Shown piece by piece: positions 1-7,355 of a stretch of DNA of 10,025 bases (within the stretch, counting starts at the first letter, position 1; the number at the start of each line of letters is the position of its first letter). The DNA comes from a bacterium (lineage in GTDB: Bacteria; Desulfobacterota; S145-22), in the NCBI GenBank assembly GCA_027073795.1, contig JALTEW010000120.1:1-10025 (forward strand). Reading direction: 5' to 3'. Position numbers and translations under genes: made by a program. Below the pieces are notes generated by a model. That model was not told the DNA's origin, ran no database searches, and was given only the letters and a program-made list of their open reading frames with translations.

Positions 1-1
1 G

Positions 2-1876
2 TTTAATGTCTTTAACAAAGGCCAGACCCCGCGTAGGAGGGTTATATTCAGCGATTTTTTGAACATGGTAAACACGGGAGATGTGGTGTCGGTAACCATT
101 CAGGGGAACCGGATACAGGGAACTACCGCAAATGGCTCAAGCTTTAATACCTATTCGCCCAATTACCCTGAACTCGTCAAGCTTCTTCAAAACAAAGGGG
201 TGAGAATTTCAGCAAAACCGCCAGAACAATCTCCCATTTGGCAGTCTATTCTTATCTCGTGGTTTCCCATGCTCCTGCTGATAGCCGTGTGGGTTTTCTT
301 TATGCGCCAGATGCAGGTGGGGGGGGGCAAGGCCCTCTCTTTTGGGAAAAGCCGCGCAAAGATTCTTTCAGAGTCCAAAAAGAAGGTGACATTCAAGGAT
401 GTGGCAGGGATAGAAGAGGCGAAGGAAGAGCTTCAGGAAATCATTGAATTTCTTAAAGACCCCAAAAAGTTTACGCGGCTGGGTGGAAGAATTCCCAAAG
501 GCGTTCTTCTGATGGGCGCGCCGGGGACTGGCAAGACCCTCCTTGCAAAGGCCATTGCAGGAGAAGCAAATGTTCCTTTTTTCAGCATCAGTGGTTCCGA
601 TTTCGTGGAGATGTTTGTCGGCGTGGGGGCCTCCAGGGTGCGGGACCTTTTTGTACAGGGTAAAAAGAATGCCCCCTGTATTATCTTCATTGATGAAATT
701 GATGCGGTGGGTCGCCATCGGGGGGCAGGTCTTGGCGGGGGGCATGATGAGCGGGAACAGACCCTCAATCAGTTGCTGGTTGAGATGGATGGGTTTGAGT
801 CTTCGGACGGCGTCATTTTGATTTCCGCCACCAACCGTCCCGATGTTCTCGATCCTGCCCTGATGCGCCCTGGTCGGTTTGACCGTCAGGTGGTGGTGCC
901 GGTTCCAGATGTGCGGGGGCGGGAGGAGATTCTCAAGGTCCATACGCGGAAGACCCCTTTGGCTGAAGAAGTGGATCTTTCCGTGATTGCACGGGGAACC
1001 CCCGGGTTTACCGGGGCAGACCTGGAAAATCTGGTTAATGAGGCAGCCCTTCTGGCCGCTCGTAAGGGCAAGGAAAAAGTCGAGATGGAGGATTTTGAGG
1101 AAGCCAAGGACAAGGTCCTGATGGGGGTGGAACGGAAGAGCATGATTATTTCGGAGGAGGAAAAGCGGAATACGGCGTATCACGAATCTGGCCACGCCCT
1201 GGTTGCCAAACTCCTTCCCGGGACCGATCCGATCCACAAGGTCACAATTATTCCAAGGGGCCGTGCTCTGGGGTTGACTCAACAGCTTCCCATTGACGAA
1301 AAACACACCTATTCAAAGGAATACCTCCTCAACAACATCACTGTTCTGATGGGGGGACGGGTCGCAGAAGAACTGATTTTTCAGCACATGACGACCGGTG
1401 CCGGGAATGACATCGAACGGGCCACGGAGCTTGCCCGGAAGATGGTTTGTGAATGGGGGATGAGTGACCGTTTGGGTCCTCTTGCCTTTGGGAAGAAGGA
1501 AGAACAGATTTTCCTCGGGAGAGAGATAACCCAGCATAAGGATTACAGCGAAAAGACGGCTGTTGAGATTGATGAAGAGGTTACGGCGATTGTGACGCAA
1601 TGTTACGAACAGGCCAAGAAGATATTGACCGATAACATTCGTATCCTTCGTCGCCTCGCGGATACCCTCCTTGAAAAAGAGGTTTTGGATGGGGAGCAGA
1701 TTGATCAGATTGTCAAGGGTCTTCCCCTAAAGGAAAAGGAGAAGAAAGCGGAACCCGCAAGGTCCGTGGAAGAGACAAAGGGCGCAACTAATCAGGGTGC
1801 GGAGTCTCATGAATCTCTGGCAGGTATGGAGGATGCAGGAGACCTCCCTGCCGGCGGAGAAAATTCCAAGGCGTAA
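2..1876 (+). CDS. ftsH: ATP-dependent zinc metalloprotease FtsH (5'-truncated by window edge)
   Basis: This is a membrane-anchored AAA+ protease that degrades misfolded membrane proteins and some regulators, acting as a hexamer on the cytoplasmic face. The frame is open from position 2 with no stop. The residues before the TTG at 59 (ending VIFSDFLNMVN) match the FtsH periplasmic-domain start, so the true start and first membrane helix lie upstream of the window and the TTG is not the start. A second membrane helix lies near 235-305 (ILISWFPMLLLIAVWVFF). The Walker A motif GAPGTGKT is at 515-538, Walker B (IIFIDEID) is near 683-706, and the arginine-finger region (RPGRFDR) is near 866-886. 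The zinc site HESGH is at 1181-1195, with the likely third ligand Asp in TTGAGNDIERAT near 1409. The last 50 or so residues are charged, Glu/Ala/Gly-rich and probably disordered. A run of nine G lies at 319-327. folP follows within about 30 nt. Identity is certain. Confidence 0.97.
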   Translation, partial: FNVFNKGQTPRRRVIFSDFLNMVNTGDVVSVTIQGNRIQGTTANGSSFNTYSPNYPELVKLLQNKGVRISAKPPEQSPIWQSILISWFPMLLLIAVWVFFMRQMQVGGGKALSFGKSRAKILSESKKKVTFKDVAGIEEAKEELQEIIEFLKDPKKFTRLGGRIPKGVLLMGAPGTGKTLLAKAIAGEANVPFFSISGSDFVEMFVGVGASRVRDLFVQGKKNAPCIIFIDEIDAVGRHRGAGLGGGHDEREQTLNQLLVEMDGFESSDGVILISATNRPDVLDPALMRPGRFDRQVVVPVPDVRGREEILKVHTRKTPLAEEVDLSVIARGTPGFTGADLENLVNEAALLAARKGKEKVEMEDFEEAKDKVLMGVERKSMIISEEEKRNTAYHESGHALVAKLLPGTDPIHKVTIIPRGRALGLTQQLPIDEKHTYSKEYLLNNITVLMGGRVAEELIFQHMTTGAGNDIERATELARKMVCEWGMSDRLGPLAFGKKEEQIFLGREITQHKDYSEKTAVEIDEEVTAIVTQCYEQAKKILTDNIRILRRLADTLLEKEVLDGEQIDQIVKGLPLKEKEKKAEPARSVEETKGATNQGAESHESLAGMEDAGDLPAGGENSKA

Positions 1877-1891
1877 TGGGTATTGGCCACG

Positions 1892-1896
1892 GGAGG
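1892..1896 (+). promoter_or_regulatory. Ribosome binding site deciding the folP start
   Basis: GGAGG lies 10 nt before the ATG at 1907. It would lie inside the coding region if the upstream in-frame TTG at 1883 were the start. This favours the ATG and makes FolP eight residues shorter than the longest open frame. Confidence 0.6.
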
Positions 1897-1906
1897 GCCT
1901 GTAAAA

Positions 1907-3094
1907 ATGCTGGTTAGAATTCCGGATTATTTGACATTTGCTTCACTGGCGCAGCGAACTTTTCCCATCTATGGATGGCAGAGAAACATGTTCCCCATCA
2001 GTGTCCTGGTGGAGGAGGTGCCCCTGAACCTCATTGAGACATGCGAGGCGTGGATTCAGGAAAACCAGGGCGTTATGCAGGTTAACCCTTCAAAGATAGG
2101 GGATGCCTCGCAGAGGGATATTCTTTTGATAGCGCCTTTTAAGGCTTTTTGGGAAGAAAATGAGGGCTATGAAAAGCTGACAGAGGTTTTGTCGCTTATT
2201 CAAGGTGTTCTTTCCGGGGTAAACAGAGACGAAGTTATTTTGAACTGCGGGGGGAAACCCCTTGCTGTGGGGAAACATCTCCGACTCATGGGTGTTATTA
2301 ATGTAACTCCTGATTCTTTTTCGGATGGTGGCACCTATTACCAACTGGAAGATGCTATATCGCGGGCTCACCAGATGGTGGAAGAGGGTGTGGATGTTAT
2401 TGACATTGGTGGGGAGTCATCACGCCCCGGCTCGGATTCTGTGGACATCCAGGAGGAAATGGTTCGTGTGATTCCTGTTATTTCCCGGCTTTCGAAGGAG
2501 TTGAGTATCCCCCTGTCGATTGACACCACGAAATCAGAGGTGGCCCGAGCGGCTATGGATGCAGGTGCCGGCATGATAAACGATATAAGTGGCCTGCATT
2601 GGGACATGAAATTAGCGGAAATGGCGGCCAAATATGAGGTCCCGGTGGTTATCATGCATACACGTGGAAAACCCAAGACAATGCAGCAGAATGTGCATTA
2701 TCAATCTCTCTTCTCGGAAATCATCCGTTATTTGAGAGAGGGGATTGAGGTGGCCCTGGCCGCGGGAGTGCCGTCTGACCAGATTGTGGTGGATCCGGGG
2801 ATCGGGTTTGGGAAAAGCGTTGAACACAATCTGATGATTATGAACCGTCTTTTTGAGTTTTCCGTGTTGGGGAAGCCTATTCTTCTGGGCGCGTCCCGTA
2901 AATCCTTTATAGGCAAGATTCTTGATGTGGATATCGATCAGCGGCTGGAGGGCACACTGGCCACAACGGTTTTTGGAGCCCTTCGAGGCGCTGATATCAT
3001 TCGGGTGCATGATGTCAGGGAAAACCTTCGGGCTATCCGTATGCTTGAACACATGATGGCCCCATCGGAAGAGAGCGGGGAAATTTCAGAGTAG
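1907..3094 (+). CDS. folP: Dihydropteroate synthase with N-terminal extension
   Basis: The enzyme condenses 6-hydroxymethyl-7,8-dihydropterin pyrophosphate with p-aminobenzoate to give 7,8-dihydropteroate in folate synthesis. It is cytoplasmic and is the sulfonamide target. The TIM-barrel core begins near residue 115. It carries GVINVTPDSFSDGG (129-142), DIGGESSRPG (166-175), SIDTTK (204-209), the MHTRGKPKTMQ loop, DPGIGFGK (296-303), GASRKSF (328-334) and RVHDV (366-370). All the usual pterin, pABA and phosphate-binding segments are present. At about 395 residues it is roughly 110 longer than typical bacterial FolP (about 280). The extra part is an N-terminal region containing VLVEEVPLNLIETCEAWIQE and ILLIAPFKAFWEE. 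I recall a comparable extension in Geobacter-type FolP, and its function is unknown to me. The ATG is preferred over the TTG at 1883 because of GGAGG 10 nt upstream. cdaA starts one base after the stop. Confidence 0.95.
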   Translation: MLVRIPDYLTFASLAQRTFPIYGWQRNMFPISVLVEEVPLNLIETCEAWIQENQGVMQVNPSKIGDASQRDILLIAPFKAFWEENEGYEKLTEVLSLIQGVLSGVNRDEVILNCGGKPLAVGKHLRLMGVINVTPDSFSDGGTYYQLEDAISRAHQMVEEGVDVIDIGGESSRPGSDSVDIQEEMVRVIPVISRLSKELSIPLSIDTTKSEVARAAMDAGAGMINDISGLHWDMKLAEMAAKYEVPVVIMHTRGKPKTMQQNVHYQSLFSEIIRYLREGIEVALAAGVPSDQIVVDPGIGFGKSVEHNLMIMNRLFEFSVLGKPILLGASRKSFIGKILDVDIDQRLEGTLATTVFGALRGADIIRVHDVRENLRAIRMLEHMMAPSEESGEISE

Positions 3095-3095
3095 A

Positions 3096-3890
3096 ATGCC
3101 GCAATTTCTCTTAAGTTTGCACTGGTATGATATCTTAGACATTCTTATTGTTGCCTTTATTATTTACAAGATTATTGATCTCATCAAGGGAACCCGCGCC
3201 GTCCAGATGGTTATGGGCTTGGTTGTGCTGTTTGTGGTTTCCCTTCTTTCACAGAAACTTCACCTGGTAACCCTGCACTGGATACTCACGAGCTTTCTGG
3301 GGTCGATTATTCTGGTCATCATCGTTATATTTCAAAACGATATCCGAAAGGCCCTGATGAACATGGGACAGACCCCTTTTTTCCGGCGGGTCTATTTCTT
3401 CGGCCGGGAATCGGAGATTGAAGAGCTCTGCCGGGGGATTTCCTCCCTGGCCGATCGGCAGATTGGGGCCTTAATTATTCTTGAGAGAAAAACTGGATTG
3501 CGTGATTTTATCGAGAGGGGGGTTCAACTGGATGCGAAGATCAGCGGTTCTCTTTTGGTAAGTATTTTCAACAAGGAATCTCCCATCCATGACGGGGCGG
3601 TCATCATCAGCGAGGGAAGGATTGCTGCCGCGGCCTGTTTCCTCCCCCTGTCACAGGATCCGAGCCTGGAAAAAGAGATGGGAACGCGGCACCGAGCGGC
3701 CATTGGTATGACAGAGGAAAACGACGCAGTTGCCATTGTCATTTCGGAGGAGACAGGAGCCATTAGGTTTGCCATGGGTGGTAAGTTGAGCCGTAAGATG
3801 AATGAAAAGGGATTTAAAAAGGTCTTGCAGCGTCTTTTTGTTCAATCTACCAGGAAAACACTATGGGGTTTGTGGAAGCGTGAATCATGA
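3096..3890 (+). CDS. cdaA: Diadenylate cyclase CdaA (membrane c-di-AMP synthase)
   Basis: The enzyme joins two ATP into cyclic di-AMP, a second messenger that controls potassium and osmolyte balance and cell-wall homeostasis in the organisms where it has been studied. Three hydrophobic helices lie at about residues 11-29, 37-54 and 61-79, followed by the family-typical VIFQNDIRKAL. The DAC (DisA_N) domain follows, with the two catalytic signatures DGA (166-168, in SPIHDGAVII) and RHR (198-200, in GTRHRAAIGM), and with SEETGAI near 217-223. Both signatures are intact, so the protein should be active. Its 264 residues are normal for CdaA (about 270). The ATG begins one base after the folP stop with only a weak upstream purine stretch, so translation is probably coupled. 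The stop overlaps the cdaR start as ATGA. The cdaA-cdaR-glmM order matches the Firmicutes c-di-AMP locus. Confidence 0.95.
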   Translation: MPQFLLSLHWYDILDILIVAFIIYKIIDLIKGTRAVQMVMGLVVLFVVSLLSQKLHLVTLHWILTSFLGSIILVIIVIFQNDIRKALMNMGQTPFFRRVYFFGRESEIEELCRGISSLADRQIGALIILERKTGLRDFIERGVQLDAKISGSLLVSIFNKESPIHDGAVIISEGRIAAAACFLPLSQDPSLEKEMGTRHRAAIGMTEENDAVAIVISEETGAIRFAMGGKLSRKMNEKGFKKVLQRLFVQSTRKTLWGLWKRES

Positions 3891-4816
3891 TGCGTTCATT
3901 GCTGTTTAGAAATCTTGGCCTTAAAATTCTGTCTCTGTGTTTTGCCCTGGTTCTCTGGTATTCCGTGGTCAGTGAGCGGCAATCAAATCTTTTGGTAACG
4001 GTTCCCCTGACGTTTGTCAATGTTCCCAAGACGATGAAGGTAAGAATGGTCAGCGATGAGCGCGTAAGCCTTCATCTGGAGGGACCCATCTCATCGCTGA
4101 GGGCCATGGAGATTGGCAAGCTTCGCGGAACGATAGACCTGGCCGGTGCCCATGAGGGAAAGAGCCGGTTTGAATTGTTGCCCAGCCATTTCAACCTCCC
4201 TGAAGGGGTAAAGGTTGCGGGTATAAGCCCGGAGGTGGTTTATATCGTGCTGGAAAAATTGAAGACATTCAAACTTCCTGTAAAACCACGGCTGAAAGGG
4301 AAGATCGATCTCCATTACGCTATTCGGAAGGTATATGTGATTCCGAAACATGTATGGGTGACTGGGGATCGAAAGGCCCGTTCTTCTATTGATAATATTC
4401 CAACGGAAGTGATAGACATCGATGGGCTGAAGCAAGACTTGGAAAAGGAGGTAAGTCTGGAGGTCCCCAGGGATGTGCGTTTGAAAGAAAATATTGAGCA
4501 CGTGGAAGTCCATGTGGAACTGCGGGAAAAGGTGTGGGACAAGGAAGTTGATGGCGTTAAAGTTAGTCTTGAACGTCCGGTGGGGGTTTATTCCTGTGTG
4601 GTTGAGCCTGGCCTCATAAAAGTTTATGTGAGGGGATGGGCAACGCTTATAGACAGCCTTTCTGCCTCCGATGTCAAGGCGAGCATTCCAATAAAAGGGT
4701 TAGCACCAGGGGTACACTATCTGGCACCGAAAGTGGTGGTCCCACAGGGGGTGAAGGTCATGTCAACCAGCCCAGAAAAGATAAAGGTCGTCGTTTCAGT
4801 TAGAACGAGAAAGTGA
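3887..4816 (+). CDS. cdaR: CdaR, YbbR-domain regulator of CdaA
   Basis: This is a membrane-anchored extracytoplasmic protein that in Firmicutes binds CdaA and modulates c-di-AMP synthesis. One N-terminal membrane helix lies at residues 10-28 (LGLKILSLCFALVLWYSVV), the usual YbbR start. Three beta-rich YbbR-like repeats follow at about 38-125, 130-212 and 220-305. They show recurring features such as PVKPRLKG, VTGDRKARSSIDNI, GLIKVYVRG and SPEKIKVVV. Its 309 residues are shorter than the Bacillus protein (about 480, four repeats). The ATG overlaps the cdaA stop by 4 nt and GGAAG lies 8 nt upstream. A second ATG follows at once at 3890, so the exact start could be one codon later. The protein is recognised by architecture and by its position between cdaA and glmM, because YbbR sequence is poorly conserved. 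The effect on CdaA is inferred from the family. Confidence 0.9.
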   Translation: MMRSLLFRNLGLKILSLCFALVLWYSVVSERQSNLLVTVPLTFVNVPKTMKVRMVSDERVSLHLEGPISSLRAMEIGKLRGTIDLAGAHEGKSRFELLPSHFNLPEGVKVAGISPEVVYIVLEKLKTFKLPVKPRLKGKIDLHYAIRKVYVIPKHVWVTGDRKARSSIDNIPTEVIDIDGLKQDLEKEVSLEVPRDVRLKENIEHVEVHVELREKVWDKEVDGVKVSLERPVGVYSCVVEPGLIKVYVRGWATLIDSLSASDVKASIPIKGLAPGVHYLAPKVVVPQGVKVMSTSPEKIKVVVSVRTRK

Positions 4817-4820
4817 GGGG
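4815..4820 (+). promoter_or_regulatory. Ribosome binding site for glmM (GTG start)
   Basis: GAGGGG overlaps the cdaR stop codon and lies 8 nt before the GTG at 4829. It supports the GTG start, which also gives the conserved N-terminus MKKLFGTDGIRG. Confidence 0.65.
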
Positions 4821-4828
4821 CGGATGAG

Positions 4829-6202
4829 GTGAAGAAGCTTTTCGGCACGGATGGCATTCGCGGTATCGCGAACATGGAGCCGATGACGGTGGAAACCGCC
4901 ATGCGGGTGGGTCAGGCCCTTGCCCGCTTGTGCAAGAGAAAGAATGGGCAGACCCGTGTCAAGATTGTAATTGGGAAGGATACGCGCCTGTCAGGATATA
5001 TGCTGGAAACCGCTATTGCGTCGGGAATTTGTTCCATGGGTGCGGATGTCCTGCTTGTTGGCCCCCTGCCAACGCCGGGGATAGCCTTTATGACCAGCAG
5101 CATGCGTGCGGATGCGGGGGTGGTGATTTCCGCCTCGCATAACCCGTATTACGATAACGGCATCAAGATTTTCTCGGCAGATGGATACAAGCTTCCAGAC
5201 GAGGATGAGGCGTGGATTGAAAAGGCGGTAGAAAAAACGGATGATGGTATGATGACCCCGACAAAGGACGAGGTAGGTAAGGCCTTTCGCGTTGATGATG
5301 CCATTGGCCGGTACGTGGTGTTTTTGAAGGGAACTTTCCCGAGGGCATTTGATTTGGATGGGCTTAAAATCGCGGTGGATTGTGCCAATGGGGCGTCTTA
5401 CCGGGTAGCTCCTGCCGTTTTCGAGGAGCTGGGGGCAGCGGTTTACCCGGTAGGGGTGACGCCGGACGGGATGAATATCAACCAGGACTGTGGCTCTCTC
5501 TACCCTGAAAGGGTTCGGGAAACGGTTCTGAAGACAGGTGCGGATATTGGCATTACCCTGGACGGAGATGCCGATCGTGTTCTCTTTGTGGACCACAACG
5601 GGAACATCCTGGACGGCGACAAAACCCTGGCACTATGTGCCCTTCACCTGAAGGGGAAGGGGGCGCTTCGAAAAGATACCATCGTAGCCACTGTGATGAG
5701 TAATTATGCCTTGGACAAGGTCCTCGAAAGTCACGGCATAAAGGTTGTGAGGTCCAACGTGGGAGACCGAAGCGTGATGGAGGCCATGCTCAAGGAAGGA
5801 TACAACCTGGGGGGGGAGCAGTCCGGACATGTTATTTTTCTTGATTACAACACGACGGGAGATGGAATTGTGACGGCCCTTCAGGTTCTTGCAATTATGA
5901 TGGAAACGGGCCAATCCCTTGCGGAGCTATCTGAGGTAATGGAACCCTTTCCGCAGGTGATGAAAAACATACCCGTTGAAATGAAAGTCGATTTGGATTC
6001 CGTCCCGGAGATCAGGAACAAGATTGAAAGGGCGCGGGAAAAGCTGGGGCATAGCGGCCGGATTGTCCTGCGGTATTCTGGGACAGAACCCATCCTGCGG
6101 CTTATGGTCGAGGGGGAATCCGAGGGGGAAATAAACGGCCTCGCAGACGAGATGGAGGCGTTTTTGAAGGATAAACTTTCACAGATGGAGGAAAGTGAAT
6201 GA
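4829..6202 (+). CDS. glmM: Phosphoglucosamine mutase
   Basis: The enzyme interconverts glucosamine-6-phosphate and glucosamine-1-phosphate, the step before UDP-GlcNAc for peptidoglycan and LPS. The N-terminus KLFGTDGIRG is diagnostic. The phosphoserine loop is ISASHNP with the catalytic Ser at residue 103 (E. coli Ser102). The Mg2+ site is DGDADR near residue 246. The sugar-specificity loop GGEQSGH lies near 328-334. The phosphate-binding loop RYSGTEPILRLMVEG lies near 412-426. The length of 457 residues is normal. Translation starts at GTG, supported by GAGGGG 8 nt upstream. The stop overlaps the pdxJ start by 4 nt. GlmM is known to bind and inhibit CdaA in Bacillus and Listeria, so its place after cdaA-cdaR suggests a link between c-di-AMP and wall-precursor supply. 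That link is inference here. A run of eight G lies at 5809-5816 inside the GGEQSGH codons. Confidence 0.97.
   Translation: MKKLFGTDGIRGIANMEPMTVETAMRVGQALARLCKRKNGQTRVKIVIGKDTRLSGYMLETAIASGICSMGADVLLVGPLPTPGIAFMTSSMRADAGVVISASHNPYYDNGIKIFSADGYKLPDEDEAWIEKAVEKTDDGMMTPTKDEVGKAFRVDDAIGRYVVFLKGTFPRAFDLDGLKIAVDCANGASYRVAPAVFEELGAAVYPVGVTPDGMNINQDCGSLYPERVRETVLKTGADIGITLDGDADRVLFVDHNGNILDGDKTLALCALHLKGKGALRKDTIVATVMSNYALDKVLESHGIKVVRSNVGDRSVMEAMLKEGYNLGGEQSGHVIFLDYNTTGDGIVTALQVLAIMMETGQSLAELSEVMEPFPQVMKNIPVEMKVDLDSVPEIRNKIERAREKLGHSGRIVLRYSGTEPILRLMVEGESEGEINGLADEMEAFLKDKLSQMEESE
6187..6191 (+). promoter_or_regulatory. Ribosome binding site for pdxJ
   Basis: GGAGG lies 7 nt before the ATG at 6199, inside the last codons of glmM. 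It is one of the best-matched sites in the window and fits re-initiation at the glmM/pdxJ overlap. Confidence 0.7.
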
Positions 6203-6927
6203 TTCGGTTAGGTGTGAATATCGATCATGTGGCGACCGTTCGGCAGGCAAGGGGGGAAACGTATCCAGATCCCATCGCCGCCGCCGCCATCGTTGAGATG
6301 GCAGGGGCAGATGGCATCGTGGTGCATCTCAGGGAGGACCGCCGGCATATCCATGACCGGGACCTTGAGATCCTTCGGAAGACAGTCAAGTCTAAGTTGA
6401 ACCTCGAGATGGCGGCCAACGATGAAATTATTGAGATCGCCCTTAAAACGGGGCCGGATATGGTGACCGTTGTACCTGAACGCCGCCAGGAGGTGACGAC
6501 AGAGGGCGGGTTGGATGTGGAGGCATACTATGAAAAACTGGCGCTCATGACCAGACGCATGCACGAGCGGGGGATTTTTGTCAGCATGTTTATCGATCCT
6601 GAACCCAAAGCCATTGAATTTTCTAAGAAACTGGGCAGTGACGCCGTGGAGCTCCACACGGGGAGATACTGTAATGCTACCACGCCTCAGGAGCGTGAAG
6701 AAGAGTATGAAAGGATTCGCCTGGGGGTTGAAGAGGGCTTGAAGTGGGGGCTTCAGGTTAGTGCAGGCCATGGCTTGAACTATTTCAACGTGAAGCCGAT
6801 CGCCAGTCTCCCGGGAATCGAGGAATTAAACATCGGACACAGCATTATCGCACGGGCCATTTTTGTAGGGCTGGAAAAGGCAGTTCGGGATATGAAAGCC
6901 CTGATCGGTGAGGCAAAAAGCGGGTAG
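6199..6927 (+). CDS. pdxJ: Pyridoxine 5'-phosphate synthase
   Basis: The enzyme condenses 1-deoxyxylulose-5-phosphate with 3-amino-2-oxopropyl phosphate (derived from the PdxA product) to form pyridoxine 5'-phosphate. This is the ring-closing step of DXP-dependent vitamin B6 synthesis. The TIM-barrel protein has the expected N-terminus (LGVNIDHVATVRQARG) and VVHLREDRRHIHDRD with catalytic His43. It also has NLEMAAN with Glu70, VVPERRQEVTTEGGLDV, ELHTGRY, SAGHGLNY with His191, and the phosphate-binding ELNIGHSIIARA near 209-220. The length of 242 residues is normal. The ATG overlaps the glmM stop by 4 nt and has GGAGG 7 nt upstream. pdxJ followed by acpS is a common bacterial gene pair. Its partner enzyme gene pdxA lies about 2 kb downstream on the other strand. 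Confidence 0.97.
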   Translation: MIRLGVNIDHVATVRQARGETYPDPIAAAAIVEMAGADGIVVHLREDRRHIHDRDLEILRKTVKSKLNLEMAANDEIIEIALKTGPDMVTVVPERRQEVTTEGGLDVEAYYEKLALMTRRMHERGIFVSMFIDPEPKAIEFSKKLGSDAVELHTGRYCNATTPQEREEEYERIRLGVEEGLKWGLQVSAGHGLNYFNVKPIASLPGIEELNIGHSIIARAIFVGLEKAVRDMKALIGEAKSG

Positions 6928-6938
6928 GCTTGGGCAGT

Positions 6939-7325
6939 ATGATCAAGGGCATTGGCGTAGATATCGTGGATATCGGCCGTTTCCGAAAGGCGTTAAACAG
7001 GTGGGAGGGGCGTTTCATGAAACGTCTCTTTACGGGCAGGGAGAGGGAAGAATGCCTCAGGGAGAGGGACCCGGCCTATCACCTTGCCGTGAGGTTCGCC
7101 GCGAAGGAGGCCTTCAGCAAGGCTATCGGCACGGGTTTCGGGACGGAGGTGTCCCCTACGGATATTGAGGTCATTAAAGGATTGTCAGGCGCTCCCCGGC
7201 TTCGCCTGTCGGATGGCGCTCGGCACAGGATGGATGAGATAAAGGCGACCCGGTCCTTTCTCTCTCTGTCGCATGATAAGGGTGTGGGAATTGCCCTTGT
7301 CATACTGGAAGGTGAGGGGGGATAA
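6939..7325 (+). CDS. acpS: Holo-[acyl-carrier-protein] synthase
   Basis: The enzyme transfers 4'-phosphopantetheine from CoA to the serine of apo-acyl carrier protein and so activates it for fatty-acid synthesis. The protein opens with MIKGIGVDIVDIGRF, carrying the Mg2+-binding Asp8. RFAAKEAFSKAIGTGF follows with Glu57, and the C-terminus has the typical LSLSHDKGVGIALVIL. It is 128 residues long from the ATG at 6939, close to the normal size of about 125. The longer reading from a TTG at 6930 adds only three residues and does not match the family N-terminus, so the ATG is chosen. No strong ribosome binding site is visible. The start lies 11 nt after the pdxJ stop, so coupling is likely. All key residues are present. 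Confidence 0.95.
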   Translation: MIKGIGVDIVDIGRFRKALNRWEGRFMKRLFTGREREECLRERDPAYHLAVRFAAKEAFSKAIGTGFGTEVSPTDIEVIKGLSGAPRLRLSDGARHRMDEIKATRSFLSLSHDKGVGIALVILEGEGG

Positions 7326-7347
7326 AGGTCAATTTAATTCTTTTTAC

Positions 7348-7353
7348 AGGGGG
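7348..7353 (+). promoter_or_regulatory. Ribosome binding site for the ligase-like gene
   Basis: AGGGGG is followed by two successive ATG codons at 7356 and 7359. Its spacing is 2 nt to the first and 5 nt to the second, so the second ATG may be the main start. Confidence 0.5.
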
Positions 7354-7355
7354 AG

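Noticed and set aside
368..1306. Long reverse-strand open frame (312 codons) opposite ftsH
   Set aside because: It lies wholly antisense to a certain gene. Its translation has no recognisable domain and is explained by codon bias of ftsH.
6959..6975. Repeated GATATC words at the start of acpS
   Set aside because: They arise from the repeated Asp-Ile codons of the conserved VDIVDIG motif.
7011..7024. Perfect 14-nt palindrome CGTTTCATGAAACG inside acpS
   Set aside because: It encodes the conserved-style RFMKR stretch in acpS and sits mid-gene without a partner site. It is most likely chance.
6908..7168. Forward open frame overlapping pdxJ end and acpS
   Set aside because: It is out of frame with acpS, which has a clear family match. 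The translation is Gly/Arg-rich with no domain.
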